A DNA stretch of 64,000 bases. Origin: Paenibacillus glycanilyticus (GTDB lineage Bacteria; Bacillota; Bacilli; Paenibacillales; Paenibacillaceae). The notes below the pieces were generated by a model. It saw nothing but the letters and a program-made list of their open reading frames with translations, was not told the origin of the DNA and searched no databases. The stretch is taken from NCBI RefSeq assembly GCF_023715145.1, contig NZ_JAMBNP010000003.1:310001-374000 (forward strand). The letters are read 5' to 3'. The position numbers were made by a program, and so were the translations under genes. This document shows positions 8,454-16,893 of this stretch, in pieces (position 1 is the first letter of the stretch; the number at the start of each line of letters is the position of its first letter).

Positions 8454-8972
8454 ATGGGCATTCTGAGCGGTAATCCGAAAGATGAACCGATGCATTATGG
8501 GGAGGTTTATGCCGTGTGGCAAGCGTCTATGGCAGCCAAAAGCGCGGTTTCCTGTTATCAGGCATACTTGAACCATGCGGGCGACAAAGACCTGAAAAAG
8601 GCTCTGGATGCCCTTATTGATCAAGCAAAACTAGAGATCAAAGAACTGGACGTATTGCTCACGGATAACGGGATTACCCCAGCACCCACACCGCCGGAAA
8701 GACCGCCGGTCAAGCTTGAAGATATTCCTGCCGGGGCAAGATTCGCGGATAGTGAGATTGCTGCCGGCATAGGGGTTGATGTGTCAGCGGGCTTGGTGGC
8801 TTGCAGCCAGGCTATGGGCCAGTCTATCCGGGAGGATATCGGCGCGTTATTCGGAAAATATCATGTGGCGAAAGCAGCCCTTGGCCTTCGTATTCTGGAG
8901 ATGCTCAAAGATAAAGGCTGGTTGGTCCCTCCTCCGCTCCAACTGAAACGTCCGGAGCCTGTAAAAGCATAA
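8454..8972 (+). CDS. DUF3231 family protein (single-domain form)
   Basis: Member of the DUF3231 family, common in Bacillus and Paenibacillus and of unknown role; many relatives are linked to spores. The opening MGILSGNPKDEPMHYGEV and the segment YLNHAGDKDLKKALDALIDQ are diagnostic. This copy has 172 residues and one family repeat, whereas many relatives have two in tandem (about 330 residues). It is predicted all-helical and ferritin-like in character, with a proline-rich linker (residues about 78-92). GAGAAGGAG precedes the ATG and a terminator follows at once. Confidence 0.85.
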   Translation: MGILSGNPKDEPMHYGEVYAVWQASMAAKSAVSCYQAYLNHAGDKDLKKALDALIDQAKLEIKELDVLLTDNGITPAPTPPERPPVKLEDIPAGARFADSEIAAGIGVDVSAGLVACSQAMGQSIREDIGALFGKYHVAKAALGLRILEMLKDKGWLVPPPLQLKRPEPVKA

Positions 8973-8980
8973 ATTCATGG

Positions 8981-9009
8981 AAAGCCCTGCTCCCGGAGCA
9001 GGGCTTTTT
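8981..9009 (+). terminator. Terminator after the DUF3231 gene
   Basis: The stem AAAGCCCTGCTCC pairs with its complement around a very short loop and ends in TTTTT. Confidence 0.85.
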
Positions 9010-9092
9010 GTAGGATTGACGAATATTTCAGATACATATAGACTGGGAGAACTTTCTTTTGCCCGCATGCCGTTGATGGAAGGGGGATTGCG

Positions 9093-9911
9093 ATGTGGGA
9101 GAGATTGCAGCCCGGCGATCAGGCTATAGGAGCTCTACAATCGCCTTTATTTATAGCAGATGAAGTGAAGATGAACCTGCTGCACCGGATTTGCGAGATG
9201 AGCCAGTCGGTCGTTTACCGGCACAAAAGCGGCTCAGCGATATTTGCAGGCTCTCAGGGACACAATGCCTGGTTATGGCTGGATGATAGGCTGCGAGATG
9301 AGGAAAGGCTGCCGATTATGAAGGGACTGGTGAGACTTGCCGGTCATACCCTGCGCGGAATTACGGCAGAGCCAAGGCATGCCAAGCTGTTCGCGGAGCT
9401 GTACGCCGCTCGGTACCGAATGCGTCCCGAGTACAAAATGGGGATGGAAGCTTATTATTGTCCGGAGATTGTGTACCCGGCAGCCGTGAAAGGGTTGCTC
9501 CGGCCGACCGTTTCCGCGGATGTTCCGCTCATTGCGGATTTTATGGCAGGCTTCGCCGAGAGTGCATACGGCTACAAAGTCCATCCGGCCAGTCAAATCC
9601 CCGCTGCGGAAAATACGATTGCATCGGGTAACCTATATCTGTGGATGGCTGACGAAATTCCGGTATCGATGGCGCATATCGCGCATCGCTCACCGCGTCA
9701 CGCGCGGATCAATTATGTCTATACTCCACTGGCCTTGCGCAAGCAGGGCTATGCAAGCGCAACGGTGGCGGCCTGCTGCGGTCTAATCGTACAAGAGAAC
9801 CGGGTACCCATGCTGTATGCCGATCTGACCAATCCGGATTCCAATAAGGTATATCGGAACATCGGATTCGTGGAGAGCGGCAAGGTTGCCGATGTGAAGT
9901 TTGTGCCTTAA
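9093..9911 (+). CDS. GNAT family N-acetyltransferase
   Basis: A 272-residue acetyltransferase. The N-terminal half is unassigned. The C-terminal half (residues about 135-270) is a GNAT/FR47-like fold: MAHIAHRSPRHARINYVYTP is the beta4 strand before the acetyl-CoA loop LRKQGYASATV, and YADLTNPDSNKVYRNIGF is the usual final motif. The substrate cannot be told from sequence. A GGAAGGGGGA site lies ahead of the ATG. It is monocistronic, with hairpin terminators on both sides. Confidence 0.85.
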   Translation: MWERLQPGDQAIGALQSPLFIADEVKMNLLHRICEMSQSVVYRHKSGSAIFAGSQGHNAWLWLDDRLRDEERLPIMKGLVRLAGHTLRGITAEPRHAKLFAELYAARYRMRPEYKMGMEAYYCPEIVYPAAVKGLLRPTVSADVPLIADFMAGFAESAYGYKVHPASQIPAAENTIASGNLYLWMADEIPVSMAHIAHRSPRHARINYVYTPLALRKQGYASATVAACCGLIVQENRVPMLYADLTNPDSNKVYRNIGFVESGKVADVKFVP

Positions 9912-9925
9912 TGGACGAACAAAAG

Positions 9926-9955
9926 AACCCTCTCCAGCTTGGGAGAGGGTTTTCT
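9926..9955. terminator. Bidirectional terminator, GNAT / GH115
   Basis: AACCCTCTCC and GGGAGAGGGTT form the stem around AGCTT. T-rich tails occur on both strands, which suits the convergent GNAT and GH115 genes. Confidence 0.8.
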
Positions 9956-9959
9956 ATTG

Positions 9960-12806
9960 CTATCGGGTACCGCGGTAGCTTTCCGGCGGACCAAGATAGC
10001 TGGGCTTCAGGCCGCCGGTATCAACGATGATCTTTTGCAGGACAACGATCGGATCAACCATCCATATTTTTAACGTATGATAGCCTGCTTCCGGTAAACT
10101 ATGCTTCGTGACCGCCGTGCGTATGTTCAGAATAACGCTTTGCTCCCAATTAGGCTCCGAGTAGCTGCCGTCTGTGGCCAAACCAATCGCGCTGACAACC
10201 TGAATAGGGCCGTCATCGAAGGATACCCCAAGCCGCAGGCCCTGTCCCGGGATAAAGTCGATGGTTGGAGCGATCAAGGCGGATACGGTCAGGTTACCCG
10301 GCGTCACCAGATAAATCCGATACTCCAGACAAGGGGACTCGCCCGGAGCGGGCTCGGGAATGGAGGCGGCGGTTACTGGAAATACAGCCATGGACGACAA
10401 TGTTCTGCCGTAATTGGGGATGACCTGCCAGCTTGCTCCGGCAGCCTCCTTATTCGCGCTATAATGCTCCGCTTCGATTGCGATATACCCGTTTGTCTCC
10501 ATAAAGCCGGTCAGCGATTCGGGAGCAGGCGAGGCAGGGTTGGTTGCCTTGATCATTACGGTGAAGGCCTTGCTGGTCAGCATGTCGATCAGCGTAATGC
10601 TGCCGCTAAGCATATCGCCTTGCGGCAGCTCGTTCCAATCCATATCTACCCAGATGCGTGTTTCCACCTCTACGCTGCCTGTTGTCAGGCTTAGCTTAAT
10701 CCACGGCTGATCCGCGCTTGCGCAGAAGGTGAATGGATCGGTTCCCCGGTTGAACAAGTCGATATAACGCTTCTCCCTCGTGTAATTATCGAATGGCAGC
10801 GAAGGAAGCTGCGGGTCGCGCGGCCATGCCAGCTCCGAGCCCTCAATCGCGACGCCCATTCCGGTATTGCCGCTGGTCAGCTTGACGGATCCGGTCTCCG
10901 GCATTATATGCTCCTCCGGCTGATTCCAATAGGTATAGCCGATATGGAGCTGATCCATCATATGGTTCCATTTGCCGCCTGCCAGCTCATGATTGTACAT
11001 ATAAGTGAGGGCGGCATCTGCCTCGAACAGCCGATTGGCTAGCATTGCCTCTACATTAGCAGAAGCTCGTCCTTGCGCTGCATACAGCTTGCTTCTGGCT
11101 ACACGGATGTACATCTCCAGTACCTGGGCGGAAGCTTTTGCCGGATAGAGCACCGTCTGGAAGAAGGCATCCTTTGCCTCTTGATGCAGTTCATAATGAA
11201 CCTTCTCGGCAAGCGCAACGGTCTCATGCAGCTCGTTAAGCAGGTTATCCGCTTCTTTATAATGAACAGAGCTATAAAGCGGCACGGCATTTAGCAGCTC
11301 CGGCTTCAGACGGCCGTTCCATTTGGAGTAACGGTTAATAATGAGTGCGGCATCGCTTGCATAACGGGAACCAAATTGCTGCTCCGCCCACCTTACGCTG
11401 TACTCTCCGATGTTGTCTTTATGGAAGTCGTCCATATTCCAAGCCATCCTCAGGAAAAATTCCAGCTGGCATTCCATCGGCTTCAGGTCGCCGACATTCA
11501 GTATCCAGATCCGGTCTGCGCCGTATTCGTATGCCTTGTGCATCTGCTCCCAGATTTTCTCGAGCGGCACGGTGTTCACCCACTTGTAGGAGCGGGGACC
11601 GCCGACATAATCGAGGTGGTAGTAGATGCCTGCGCCTCCGGAGCGATTCCGCTCATCCGTCGTGGGAACCCGCCGCAGGTTGCCATGATTGTCATCGGAC
11701 CACAAGAGCGTAATATCCTCCGGCACCCGCATGCCGTTCTCGTAATAATCCTGAACTTCCTTATATAATGCCCACAGCTGAGGTACTTCGGCAGGATTGG
11801 TCTCCATCTGCTCGCCGATGATCTGCCGCTGGTCCTGTACGATCCGCTGGAGCAGCTCGATTTTTTCCCGGAACGACAATTGTCCTCCCATTGCCTCATC
11901 GCCGTCTCCCCGCATCCCAAGCGAGATCACATTCTCGTAGCCGGCGCTTCTGCGAATGCCCTCCTCCCAGAACTTGTACAACACTTCTTCATTTACGGAG
12001 TAATCCCACGGGCCTTGTTTATGCTTCTTCCAGTCGCCGTGCGGACGCTGCATGGGCTCGTGATGGGACGTGCTGATAACGATGCCGTACATGTCGGCTA
12101 CGGCTGGGTTTAATTCATCATCCTCATAGAAGGTATTATCCCACATAGCCGGCCACAGATAGTTCGCCTTCAGGCGGAGCAGAAGCTCGAATACGTTTTC
12201 ATAAAAGTTGTGTTTGAAATCCCCGAAGTTTTCTCTGACCCAGGCCATAAGAGAAGGGCCTTCGTCGTTGAGGAAAATGCCTCTATATTTAACCGACGGT
12301 TCTCCTTGCTTATAGAGGCCGTTGCGGAACATGAGCGCCGTGCGTTTAAGGATCGGCACATCGGCCCAGTAGTGCCAGGGCGAGACGCCAATCTGCTCGC
12401 ATAGGTCGTAGATGCCGTAGATCGTGCCGCGTTTGTCGCTCCCGGCGATGACGAGTGCTTCGGCCACGCCCGGCAGCGGGCTTGCCACGGTCTGAAGCAC
12501 AAAGGACTCCCATTTGCCCGTCAGCTCGCACGCTTCCAGCTTCCCTTCCTTAACAAGCGAATCGACAAGCTCGCATTTCCCGATCGTTCCTATGATAATC
12601 GTGCTGCTCTTAAGCTCCTCCGCCAGATGAAGGATCTGCGGATCGGTCTGAGAAACGTTATAAATATCCTGCTTCAAATCGGATACTGCACGGATCACCC
12701 CTGCATAGTCCTGCTGTGAAACGTAAATATCGGCCGCCTGCCCGTTATGGGAAAGCGGAAAATGGCCTTCGTGATAACGGAATGCGATGTACTTGTCGTT
12801 CAGCAT
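9960..12806 (-). CDS. GH115 xylan alpha-1,2-glucuronidase family protein
   Basis: Large glycoside hydrolase of family GH115, whose known members remove (4-O-methyl)glucuronic acid from xylan. Residues about 20-160 form the N-terminal domain (SDKRGTIYGIYDLCEQIGVSP). The central barrel shows KYRGIFLNDEGPSLMAWVRE, LKANYLWPAMWDN and the HHEPMQRP segment typical of the family, and beta-sandwich domains fill the C-terminal third. The protein has 948 residues and no signal peptide, so it should act in the cytoplasm on imported aldouronic acids. The GGGGG site fits the ATG at 12806; the ATG six codons earlier lacks a ribosome site. There is no transporter beside it: it is a lone gene. Confidence 0.88.
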   Translation of the reverse strand: MLNDKYIAFRYHEGHFPLSHNGQAADIYVSQQDYAGVIRAVSDLKQDIYNVSQTDPQILHLAEELKSSTIIIGTIGKCELVDSLVKEGKLEACELTGKWESFVLQTVASPLPGVAEALVIAGSDKRGTIYGIYDLCEQIGVSPWHYWADVPILKRTALMFRNGLYKQGEPSVKYRGIFLNDEGPSLMAWVRENFGDFKHNFYENVFELLLRLKANYLWPAMWDNTFYEDDELNPAVADMYGIVISTSHHEPMQRPHGDWKKHKQGPWDYSVNEEVLYKFWEEGIRRSAGYENVISLGMRGDGDEAMGGQLSFREKIELLQRIVQDQRQIIGEQMETNPAEVPQLWALYKEVQDYYENGMRVPEDITLLWSDDNHGNLRRVPTTDERNRSGGAGIYYHLDYVGGPRSYKWVNTVPLEKIWEQMHKAYEYGADRIWILNVGDLKPMECQLEFFLRMAWNMDDFHKDNIGEYSVRWAEQQFGSRYASDAALIINRYSKWNGRLKPELLNAVPLYSSVHYKEADNLLNELHETVALAEKVHYELHQEAKDAFFQTVLYPAKASAQVLEMYIRVARSKLYAAQGRASANVEAMLANRLFEADAALTYMYNHELAGGKWNHMMDQLHIGYTYWNQPEEHIMPETGSVKLTSGNTGMGVAIEGSELAWPRDPQLPSLPFDNYTREKRYIDLFNRGTDPFTFCASADQPWIKLSLTTGSVEVETRIWVDMDWNELPQGDMLSGSITLIDMLTSKAFTVMIKATNPASPAPESLTGFMETNGYIAIEAEHYSANKEAAGASWQVIPNYGRTLSSMAVFPVTAASIPEPAPGESPCLEYRIYLVTPGNLTVSALIAPTIDFIPGQGLRLGVSFDDGPIQVVSAIGLATDGSYSEPNWEQSVILNIRTAVTKHSLPEAGYHTLKIWMVDPIVVLQKIIVDTGGLKPSYLGPPESYRGTR

Positions 12807-13018
12807 GCCAAGACCCCCGTTCATTAAATGTAATGAAAGCGGGATTATTATATAACACGGTTTACGGCGAAAAATCGGGTTGAACGCAACATGTTTAATT
12901 TTCTAGATAAACCCTTTAATTTTTTAATCGAAATGGGAGCCGTATGAAATTCCGAAATGGGGAATAGTAAGGCATGGAAGAAATAATTTTAACAAAGAAC
13001 AGGAAGGTGTTGTAGGAA

Positions 13019-13921
13019 ATGAAATGGGACTGGATCTTGGCTTCCCGCGAGAACGAGAACAAAGGGAAGTCTAAAAAAGCCGGGAAAATCCTTGGTGCGG
13101 TTGTTCTGTCTGCTGCGCTTATGTTTGGCGGGGCTGGTACGACTCTTGCTGTCGGCAAAGGAGCGAAAGGCCCTGACATCTATGTTATTCAAGGGATGCT
13201 GAAGGGTATTGGCAGCTACTCCGGCAAAATCAACGGCTACTATGACAATACAACGGTAAGAGGCGTTAAGCACTATCAAAAAACGCATGGTCTCAAGGTG
13301 ACCGGCTCGGTAGATGCGAAGACATTCCAGTCGATTTCTTACTCGTACAACACGGCGAAATACGGTAAGAAGGTAAGTGCTAAAGGCGTAGGCAAAGCGA
13401 GAGGTCTTGGCGCAGGCGGTAGCGGCGGAGCAGGCGGCGGCGCAGGAGCAGGCGGTGGCGGCGGAGCTGGCGGCGGCGCAGGAGCAGGCGGTGGCGGCGG
13501 AGCAGGCGGCGGCGCAGGAGCAGGCGGTGGCGGCGGAGCTGGTGGCGGCGCAGGAGCAGGCGGTGGCGGCGGAGCAGGCGGCGGCGCAGGAGCAGGCGGT
13601 GGCGGCGGTGCAGGCTTCGGAGGCGGAGCAGGCGGTGGCGGTGGAGCAGGCGGCGGTGGCGGCGCAGGAATCGGCGGCGGAGCAGGCGGCGGCAAAGGCT
13701 TCGGCGGCGGTCAAATCCAGGAAGGCGGCAAAGGCGGTAAAGGCTTTGGCGGCGGAGGCGGCCAAATGCAAGAAGGCGGCAAAGGCATCGGCGGTGGCGG
13801 CACTGGCGGCGGTACAGGCGGAGGCAATAACATTGCGCCAAATAACCAAGCGCCAAACGCAGCACCAAACCCGGCGCCAAATAAAGCGCCAAGCGAGAAT
13901 TCCGCGCCTAACGTGCGTTAA
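13019..13921 (+). CDS. Secreted Gly/Ala-rich protein with peptidoglycan-binding domain
   Basis: A 300-residue cell-wall or spore-coat-like protein. After a basic N-terminus there is a hydrophobic stretch (about residues 24-44) that serves as signal peptide. A PG_binding_1 domain follows (about 50-110, with IQGMLKGIGSYSGKINGYYD and TVRGVKHYQKTHGLKVTGS). The rest is low complexity: a Gly/Ala-rich region carrying five 12-residue repeats, then a GGQIQEGGKG-like section, then an APN-repeat tail. The wall-binding domain plus flexible glycine region suggests a structural surface protein; function is not known. An AGGAAGGTG site lies rather far from the ATG and TAGGAA close to it, so the exact start is slightly uncertain. 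Confidence 0.8.
   Translation: MKWDWILASRENENKGKSKKAGKILGAVVLSAALMFGGAGTTLAVGKGAKGPDIYVIQGMLKGIGSYSGKINGYYDNTTVRGVKHYQKTHGLKVTGSVDAKTFQSISYSYNTAKYGKKVSAKGVGKARGLGAGGSGGAGGGAGAGGGGGAGGGAGAGGGGGAGGGAGAGGGGGAGGGAGAGGGGGAGGGAGAGGGGGAGFGGGAGGGGGAGGGGGAGIGGGAGGGKGFGGGQIQEGGKGGKGFGGGGGQMQEGGKGIGGGGTGGGTGGGNNIAPNNQAPNAAPNPAPNKAPSENSAPNVR
13430..13609 (+). repeat. Five tandem 36-bp repeats encoding a Gly/Ala 12-mer
   Basis: Five contiguous 36-bp units (13430, 13466, 13502, 13538, 13574) encode AGGGAGAGGGGG. Units 1, 3 and 5 begin with GCA and units 2 and 4 with GCT, giving a higher-order 72-bp period that points to duplication of a two-unit block. The unit length is a multiple of three, so copy-number change keeps the frame. 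Confidence 0.95.
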
Positions 13922-13948
13922 GAGTCGGCAAAAGCATACAATAAACAA

Positions 13949-13989
13949 GGAGGTTGTCCAGTTGCTGACAACCTCCGCAAACTTTTTTT
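13949..13989 (+). terminator. Terminator after the glycine-rich gene
   Basis: A ten-bp stem GGAGGTTGTC with GACAACCTCC around an eight-base loop, followed by GCAAAC and seven T. Confidence 0.85.
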
Positions 13990-13999
13990 CAAAAACCCC

Positions 14000-14040
14000 T
14001 TTACATTTACCTTGAAATAAAGTATCTTAAAATCAAGATA
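14000..14040 (+). promoter_or_regulatory. mhqR promoter with MhqR-type operator
   Basis: TTTACA (14000-14005), a 17-base spacer and TATCTT (14023-14028) form a sigma-A-like promoter. The -10 is the left arm of an 18-bp imperfect palindrome, TATCTTAAAATCAAGATA (14023-14040), with perfect six-base arms. This closely resembles the MhqR operator of Bacillus subtilis (TATCTCGA...TCGAGATA type, recalled from memory). Binding there would block the promoter, consistent with autorepression. Confidence 0.7.
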
Positions 14041-14060
14041 AATGAAAGGGAGGCGGGCAA

Positions 14061-14504
14061 ATGAAAAACGAAAAAGATGAATCACTTGATCTTTACATCG
14101 CGCTTGCCAGAGCAAGCCAATGGGTGAACGCTCATGCCGACCGGGATATTCGAAAGCATGGCCTTAACCGGACCGAATTCGGGGTACTCGAGCTTCTGTA
14201 TCACAAAGGTCCCCAGCCGCTGCAGCAGATCGGCGAGAAGGTGCTGATGAGCAGCGGGAATATCACTTACGTGATTGATAAGCTGGAGAAGAAAGGCTTT
14301 GTGTGCCGCAGAGCTTCAACGGAGGACCGGAGATTAATTTACGCCGAGGTTACGGAAAAAGGCACTCAGTTTATTGAAGGAGTGTTCCCGCAGCATACCC
14401 TCATTATTGATGGTGCTGTAGCAGGTCTGACGACAGAAGAGAAGCAGGCGGCAAGCACGCTGCTCAAGAAATTAGGAAAGTACGCACAGACGACCTTCAA
14501 ATAG
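14061..14504 (+). CDS. mhqR: MhqR-like MarR family repressor
   Basis: MarR-type winged-helix repressor of 147 residues. Its helix-turn-helix and wing are seen in PLQQIGEKVLMSSGNITYVI and KKGFVCRRASTEDRRLIYAEVTEKG. In Bacillus subtilis MhqR senses quinones and other electrophiles and represses dioxygenase and esterase genes. Here the next genes are exactly a MhqO-like dioxygenase and a MhqD-like hydrolase, and both mhqR and mhqO are preceded by matching operator sequences. The name is given on this combined evidence rather than on sequence alone. A GGGAGG site precedes the ATG. Confidence 0.82.
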   Translation: MKNEKDESLDLYIALARASQWVNAHADRDIRKHGLNRTEFGVLELLYHKGPQPLQQIGEKVLMSSGNITYVIDKLEKKGFVCRRASTEDRRLIYAEVTEKGTQFIEGVFPQHTLIIDGAVAGLTTEEKQAASTLLKKLGKYAQTTFK

Positions 14505-14543
14505 GAATGGTCGTACAATAGGACAACATCAAGACATACCCTA

Positions 14544-14561
14544 TATCTTAATTTAAAGAAT
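14544..14561. promoter_or_regulatory. Second MhqR-type operator, upstream of mhqO
   Basis: TATCTTAATTTAAAGAAT matches the operator before mhqR at 13 of 18 positions, including the whole left arm. It lies 43 bases before the mhqO start, so the structural genes appear to be controlled separately by the same repressor. I could not assign -35 and -10 elements with confidence. Confidence 0.55.
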
Positions 14562-14603
14562 CTTAAAAATTTACAAAATAACCTTATTAGGAGAGTGGCC
14601 ATT

Positions 14604-15557
14604 ATGACAACCAACCAACGTACAGCAGGTATTCACCATATTACGGCATTCGTGAAAAATCCTCAGGTAACAACAGACTTCTACGCAGGGGTGCTTGGAC
14701 TGCGGCTCGTGAAAAAAACAATCAACTTTGATGCACCGGAAGTATACCATCTCTATTTCGGCGATGAGGCAGGCAGCCCGGGCACAATCATCACTTTCTT
14801 CCCTTGGGAAAACTCCCGTAAAGGCGTTGTAGGCGGCGGTCAAGTTGGTTACACCACTTATGTTGTACCGGAAGGCACGCTTGGATTCTGGAGAGAGCGT
14901 CTGGCGAAATTCTCGATCGAGTTCCAAGAGACTACCCGCTTTGGCGAGCAGTATCTGCAATTCGCTGATCCTGACGGCTTGCTCGTAGAGCTTGTGGCCC
15001 GCGAGGAAGGTCCGCGAAGCACATGGTCGTTCGGCGGCGTATCGGCTGACAATGCGATCAAAGGCTTTGGCGGTGCGATTCTGTACAGCACAAATCCTGC
15101 GGCTACCGCGCAATTGCTGGAGCATGTGATGGGTCTGTCGAAAGTCGATGAGGAGAACGGTCTGGCTCGTTACCAATCGTTTGGCGAACTTGGCAACATC
15201 ATCGACGTGAACACAGAACCAATGGCGGCAGGTCATGGCGGACACGGAACCGTCCACCATATTGCTTGGAGAGCGAAAGACGATGCCGAGCATCTCACTT
15301 GGCAGCAGCATGTGGCAGCTAACGGCTTCCAGCCAACGCCGATTGTAGACCGCCAGTATTTCAATGCCCTTTACTTCCGTGAACAAGGCGGCATCCTGTT
15401 CGAGATCGCTACGGATCCTCCAGGCTTTGCTCGCGACGAAGAACAAGCGCATCTGGGCGAGAAACTGATGCTGCCGGAATGGTATGAGCAGCATCGTGCA
15501 ACCATCGAGCAAATGCTCACGCCGTTTGATGTACGGGTAATGGAACTGGATCGTTAA
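14604..15557 (+). CDS. mhqO: MhqO-like ring-cleaving dioxygenase (VOC superfamily)
   Basis: Putative extradiol-type dioxygenase that opens hydroquinone or catechol-like rings, 317 residues with two vicinal-oxygen-chelate modules. The metal ligands are visible: His in GIHHITAF near the N-terminus, His in GTVHHIAW (second module) and Glu in GGILFEIATDPPGF. The start is the ATG at 14604, with an AGGAGA site nine bases before it; a GTG three codons upstream abuts that site and is rejected. It lies between mhqR and mhqD and should be induced by quinone stress. Confidence 0.9.
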   Translation: MTTNQRTAGIHHITAFVKNPQVTTDFYAGVLGLRLVKKTINFDAPEVYHLYFGDEAGSPGTIITFFPWENSRKGVVGGGQVGYTTYVVPEGTLGFWRERLAKFSIEFQETTRFGEQYLQFADPDGLLVELVAREEGPRSTWSFGGVSADNAIKGFGGAILYSTNPAATAQLLEHVMGLSKVDEENGLARYQSFGELGNIIDVNTEPMAAGHGGHGTVHHIAWRAKDDAEHLTWQQHVAANGFQPTPIVDRQYFNALYFREQGGILFEIATDPPGFARDEEQAHLGEKLMLPEWYEQHRATIEQMLTPFDVRVMELDR

Positions 15558-15596
15558 TCGACATCGACCGTGCTTTCGAAGCATGAATTTATCATA

Positions 15597-15618
15597 ATGG
15601 CCGTAAAAAACCGGCCAT
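15597..15618 (+). other. Short intergenic hairpin between mhqO and mhqD
   Basis: ATGGCCG and CGGCCAT form a seven-bp stem around an A-rich loop. There is no T run behind it, so it is more likely a processing or mRNA-stability element within the operon than a terminator. Confidence 0.4.
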
Positions 15619-15651
15619 AGAGTTTAAAATTCATTTTAGGAGGAACTAACC

Positions 15652-16260
15652 ATGAAACATCTATTCAAACAAGGGACGAATCCGGCTGCGCCGGTCCTCG
15701 TCCTCTTCCACGGCACAGGCGGGACGGAGCATGACTTGCTGCCGCTTGCGGAAGCCCTATCGCCGGAGTCCTCGGTGCTGAGCATCCGAGGGAATGTATC
15801 CGAGAACGGAATGGCGCGTTACTTCCGCCGCATTGCAGAAGGCGTCTTTGACCTGGAGGACTTGGTGTTCCGGACAAAGGAAGTAAATGCTTTCCTTGAT
15901 CAAGCAGCCGAAGAGTATGGCTTTGACCGCCGCAATCTGGTCGCTGTCGGCTACTCCAACGGGGCTAATATTGCCGGCAGCCTGCTGTTCCACTACAAGG
16001 ACTCGCTTCGCGGAGCTGTCCTGCATCATCCGATGGTGCCGATCCGCGGACTTGAGCTGCCGGACTTGTCCGGAGTGCCGGTGTTTATCGGAGCTGGCGA
16101 GAATGATCCGATCTGCTCGCCCGAGGAGACAAAGGAACTGGAAGAGCTGCTCAGCGGAGCCGGGGCATCGGTTGACGTGCACTGGGAACGGTTCGGCCAT
16201 CAGCTTACCCGCTCGGAGGTTGCGGCGGCTGTTACCTGGTACAAAGGTCAGTATCAATAA
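15652..16260 (+). CDS. mhqD: MhqD-like carboxylesterase (alpha/beta hydrolase)
   Basis: A phospholipase/carboxylesterase-type hydrolase of 202 residues. The oxyanion segment is LFHGTGGTEHDL, the nucleophile Ser sits in VGYSNGANIAG, and the acid and base are likely Asp in GENDPICSPEET and His in ERFGHQLTRSEV. In Bacillus the homologue MhqD belongs to the same regulon as MhqO and is thought to act on quinone breakdown products; the substrate is not established. AGGAGG precedes the ATG by eight bases. Nineteen bases separate it from the flavin reductase gene. Confidence 0.88.
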   Translation: MKHLFKQGTNPAAPVLVLFHGTGGTEHDLLPLAEALSPESSVLSIRGNVSENGMARYFRRIAEGVFDLEDLVFRTKEVNAFLDQAAEEYGFDRRNLVAVGYSNGANIAGSLLFHYKDSLRGAVLHHPMVPIRGLELPDLSGVPVFIGAGENDPICSPEETKELEELLSGAGASVDVHWERFGHQLTRSEVAAAVTWYKGQYQ

Positions 16261-16278
16261 AGAGGAGGCGGCGGGAGC

Positions 16279-16893
16279 ATGATTCGCATTAATCCGGAGG
16301 AAATAAGCGAACGCGAGAATTACAAGCTGCTGACGGGCACCGTTATTCCGAGGCCGATTGCTTTGGTAACGACCCTGTCAGAGGAGGGTGTGCTGAATGC
16401 GGCACCGTTCAGTTATTTCAATATCGTAACGGCTGATCCGCCGCTGATCTCTGTGTCCATACAACGCAAAAAGGGTATCCGGAAGGATACCTCTCGCAAT
16501 GCCATCGCAAGGGGAGAGTTTGTCGTCCACATTGCGGATGAAGGTTATGTAGGGCAGCTTAACGCAACGGCTGCCAGTCTGCCACCGGAGGAAAGCGAGG
16601 TTGCCTTGGCCGGACTGACTGCCGTTCCGAGCGAGCGCATCTCCGTTCCCGGCATTGCCGAAGCCAAAGTGCGTCTGGAATGCGTGCTGGAGCAAGCGAT
16701 CCCGCTAGGCGGAACGGCTGAAGCGCCTACTGTCGATATGCTTATCGGCCGCGTAGTCCGCTATCATCTGGATGATGCCATAGCTGATGAACGGTACCAT
16801 ATCGATGCGGCGGCCCTTCAACCGGTCAGCCGGCTGGCGGGCGCATCCTATTCGAAGCTTGGCGAGTTGTTCGAAGTGGAACGTCCCTCGTAG
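16279..16893 (+). CDS. Flavin reductase family protein (FMN-binding split barrel)
   Basis: A 204-residue flavoprotein of the flavin-reductase-like split-barrel family. The FMN-binding stretch is LLTGTVIPRPIALVTTLSEE and NAAPFSYFNIVTADPPLISV, and KDTSRNAIARGEFVVHI follows as in the family. It probably reduces flavin or a quinone-type compound with NAD(P)H; placement in the MhqR operon supports a role in quinone detoxification, where Bacillus uses nitroreductases such as MhqN instead. An AGAGGAGG site precedes the ATG. Its stop codon directly abuts the stop of the convergent pepT gene. Confidence 0.87.
   Translation: MIRINPEEISERENYKLLTGTVIPRPIALVTTLSEEGVLNAAPFSYFNIVTADPPLISVSIQRKKGIRKDTSRNAIARGEFVVHIADEGYVGQLNATAASLPPEESEVALAGLTAVPSERISVPGIAEAKVRLECVLEQAIPLGGTAEAPTVDMLIGRVVRYHLDDAIADERYHIDAAALQPVSRLAGASYSKLGELFEVERPS

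Noticed and set aside
12830..12850. CcpA cre-like sequence TGAAAGCGGGATTA before GH115
   Set aside because: Only half of the cre symmetry is kept; the other half mismatches.
13430..13609. 36-bp regular repeats as a possible CRISPR array
   Set aside because: Units are directly contiguous with no spacers and lie within a coding frame; no cas genes occur.
13339..14015. Polyproline, leucine/arginine-rich and Ala/Gln-rich frames over the glycine-rich gene
   Set aside because: All arise from reading GC-rich 36-bp repeats in other frames or on the other strand; only the plus frame has a signal peptide and a folded domain.
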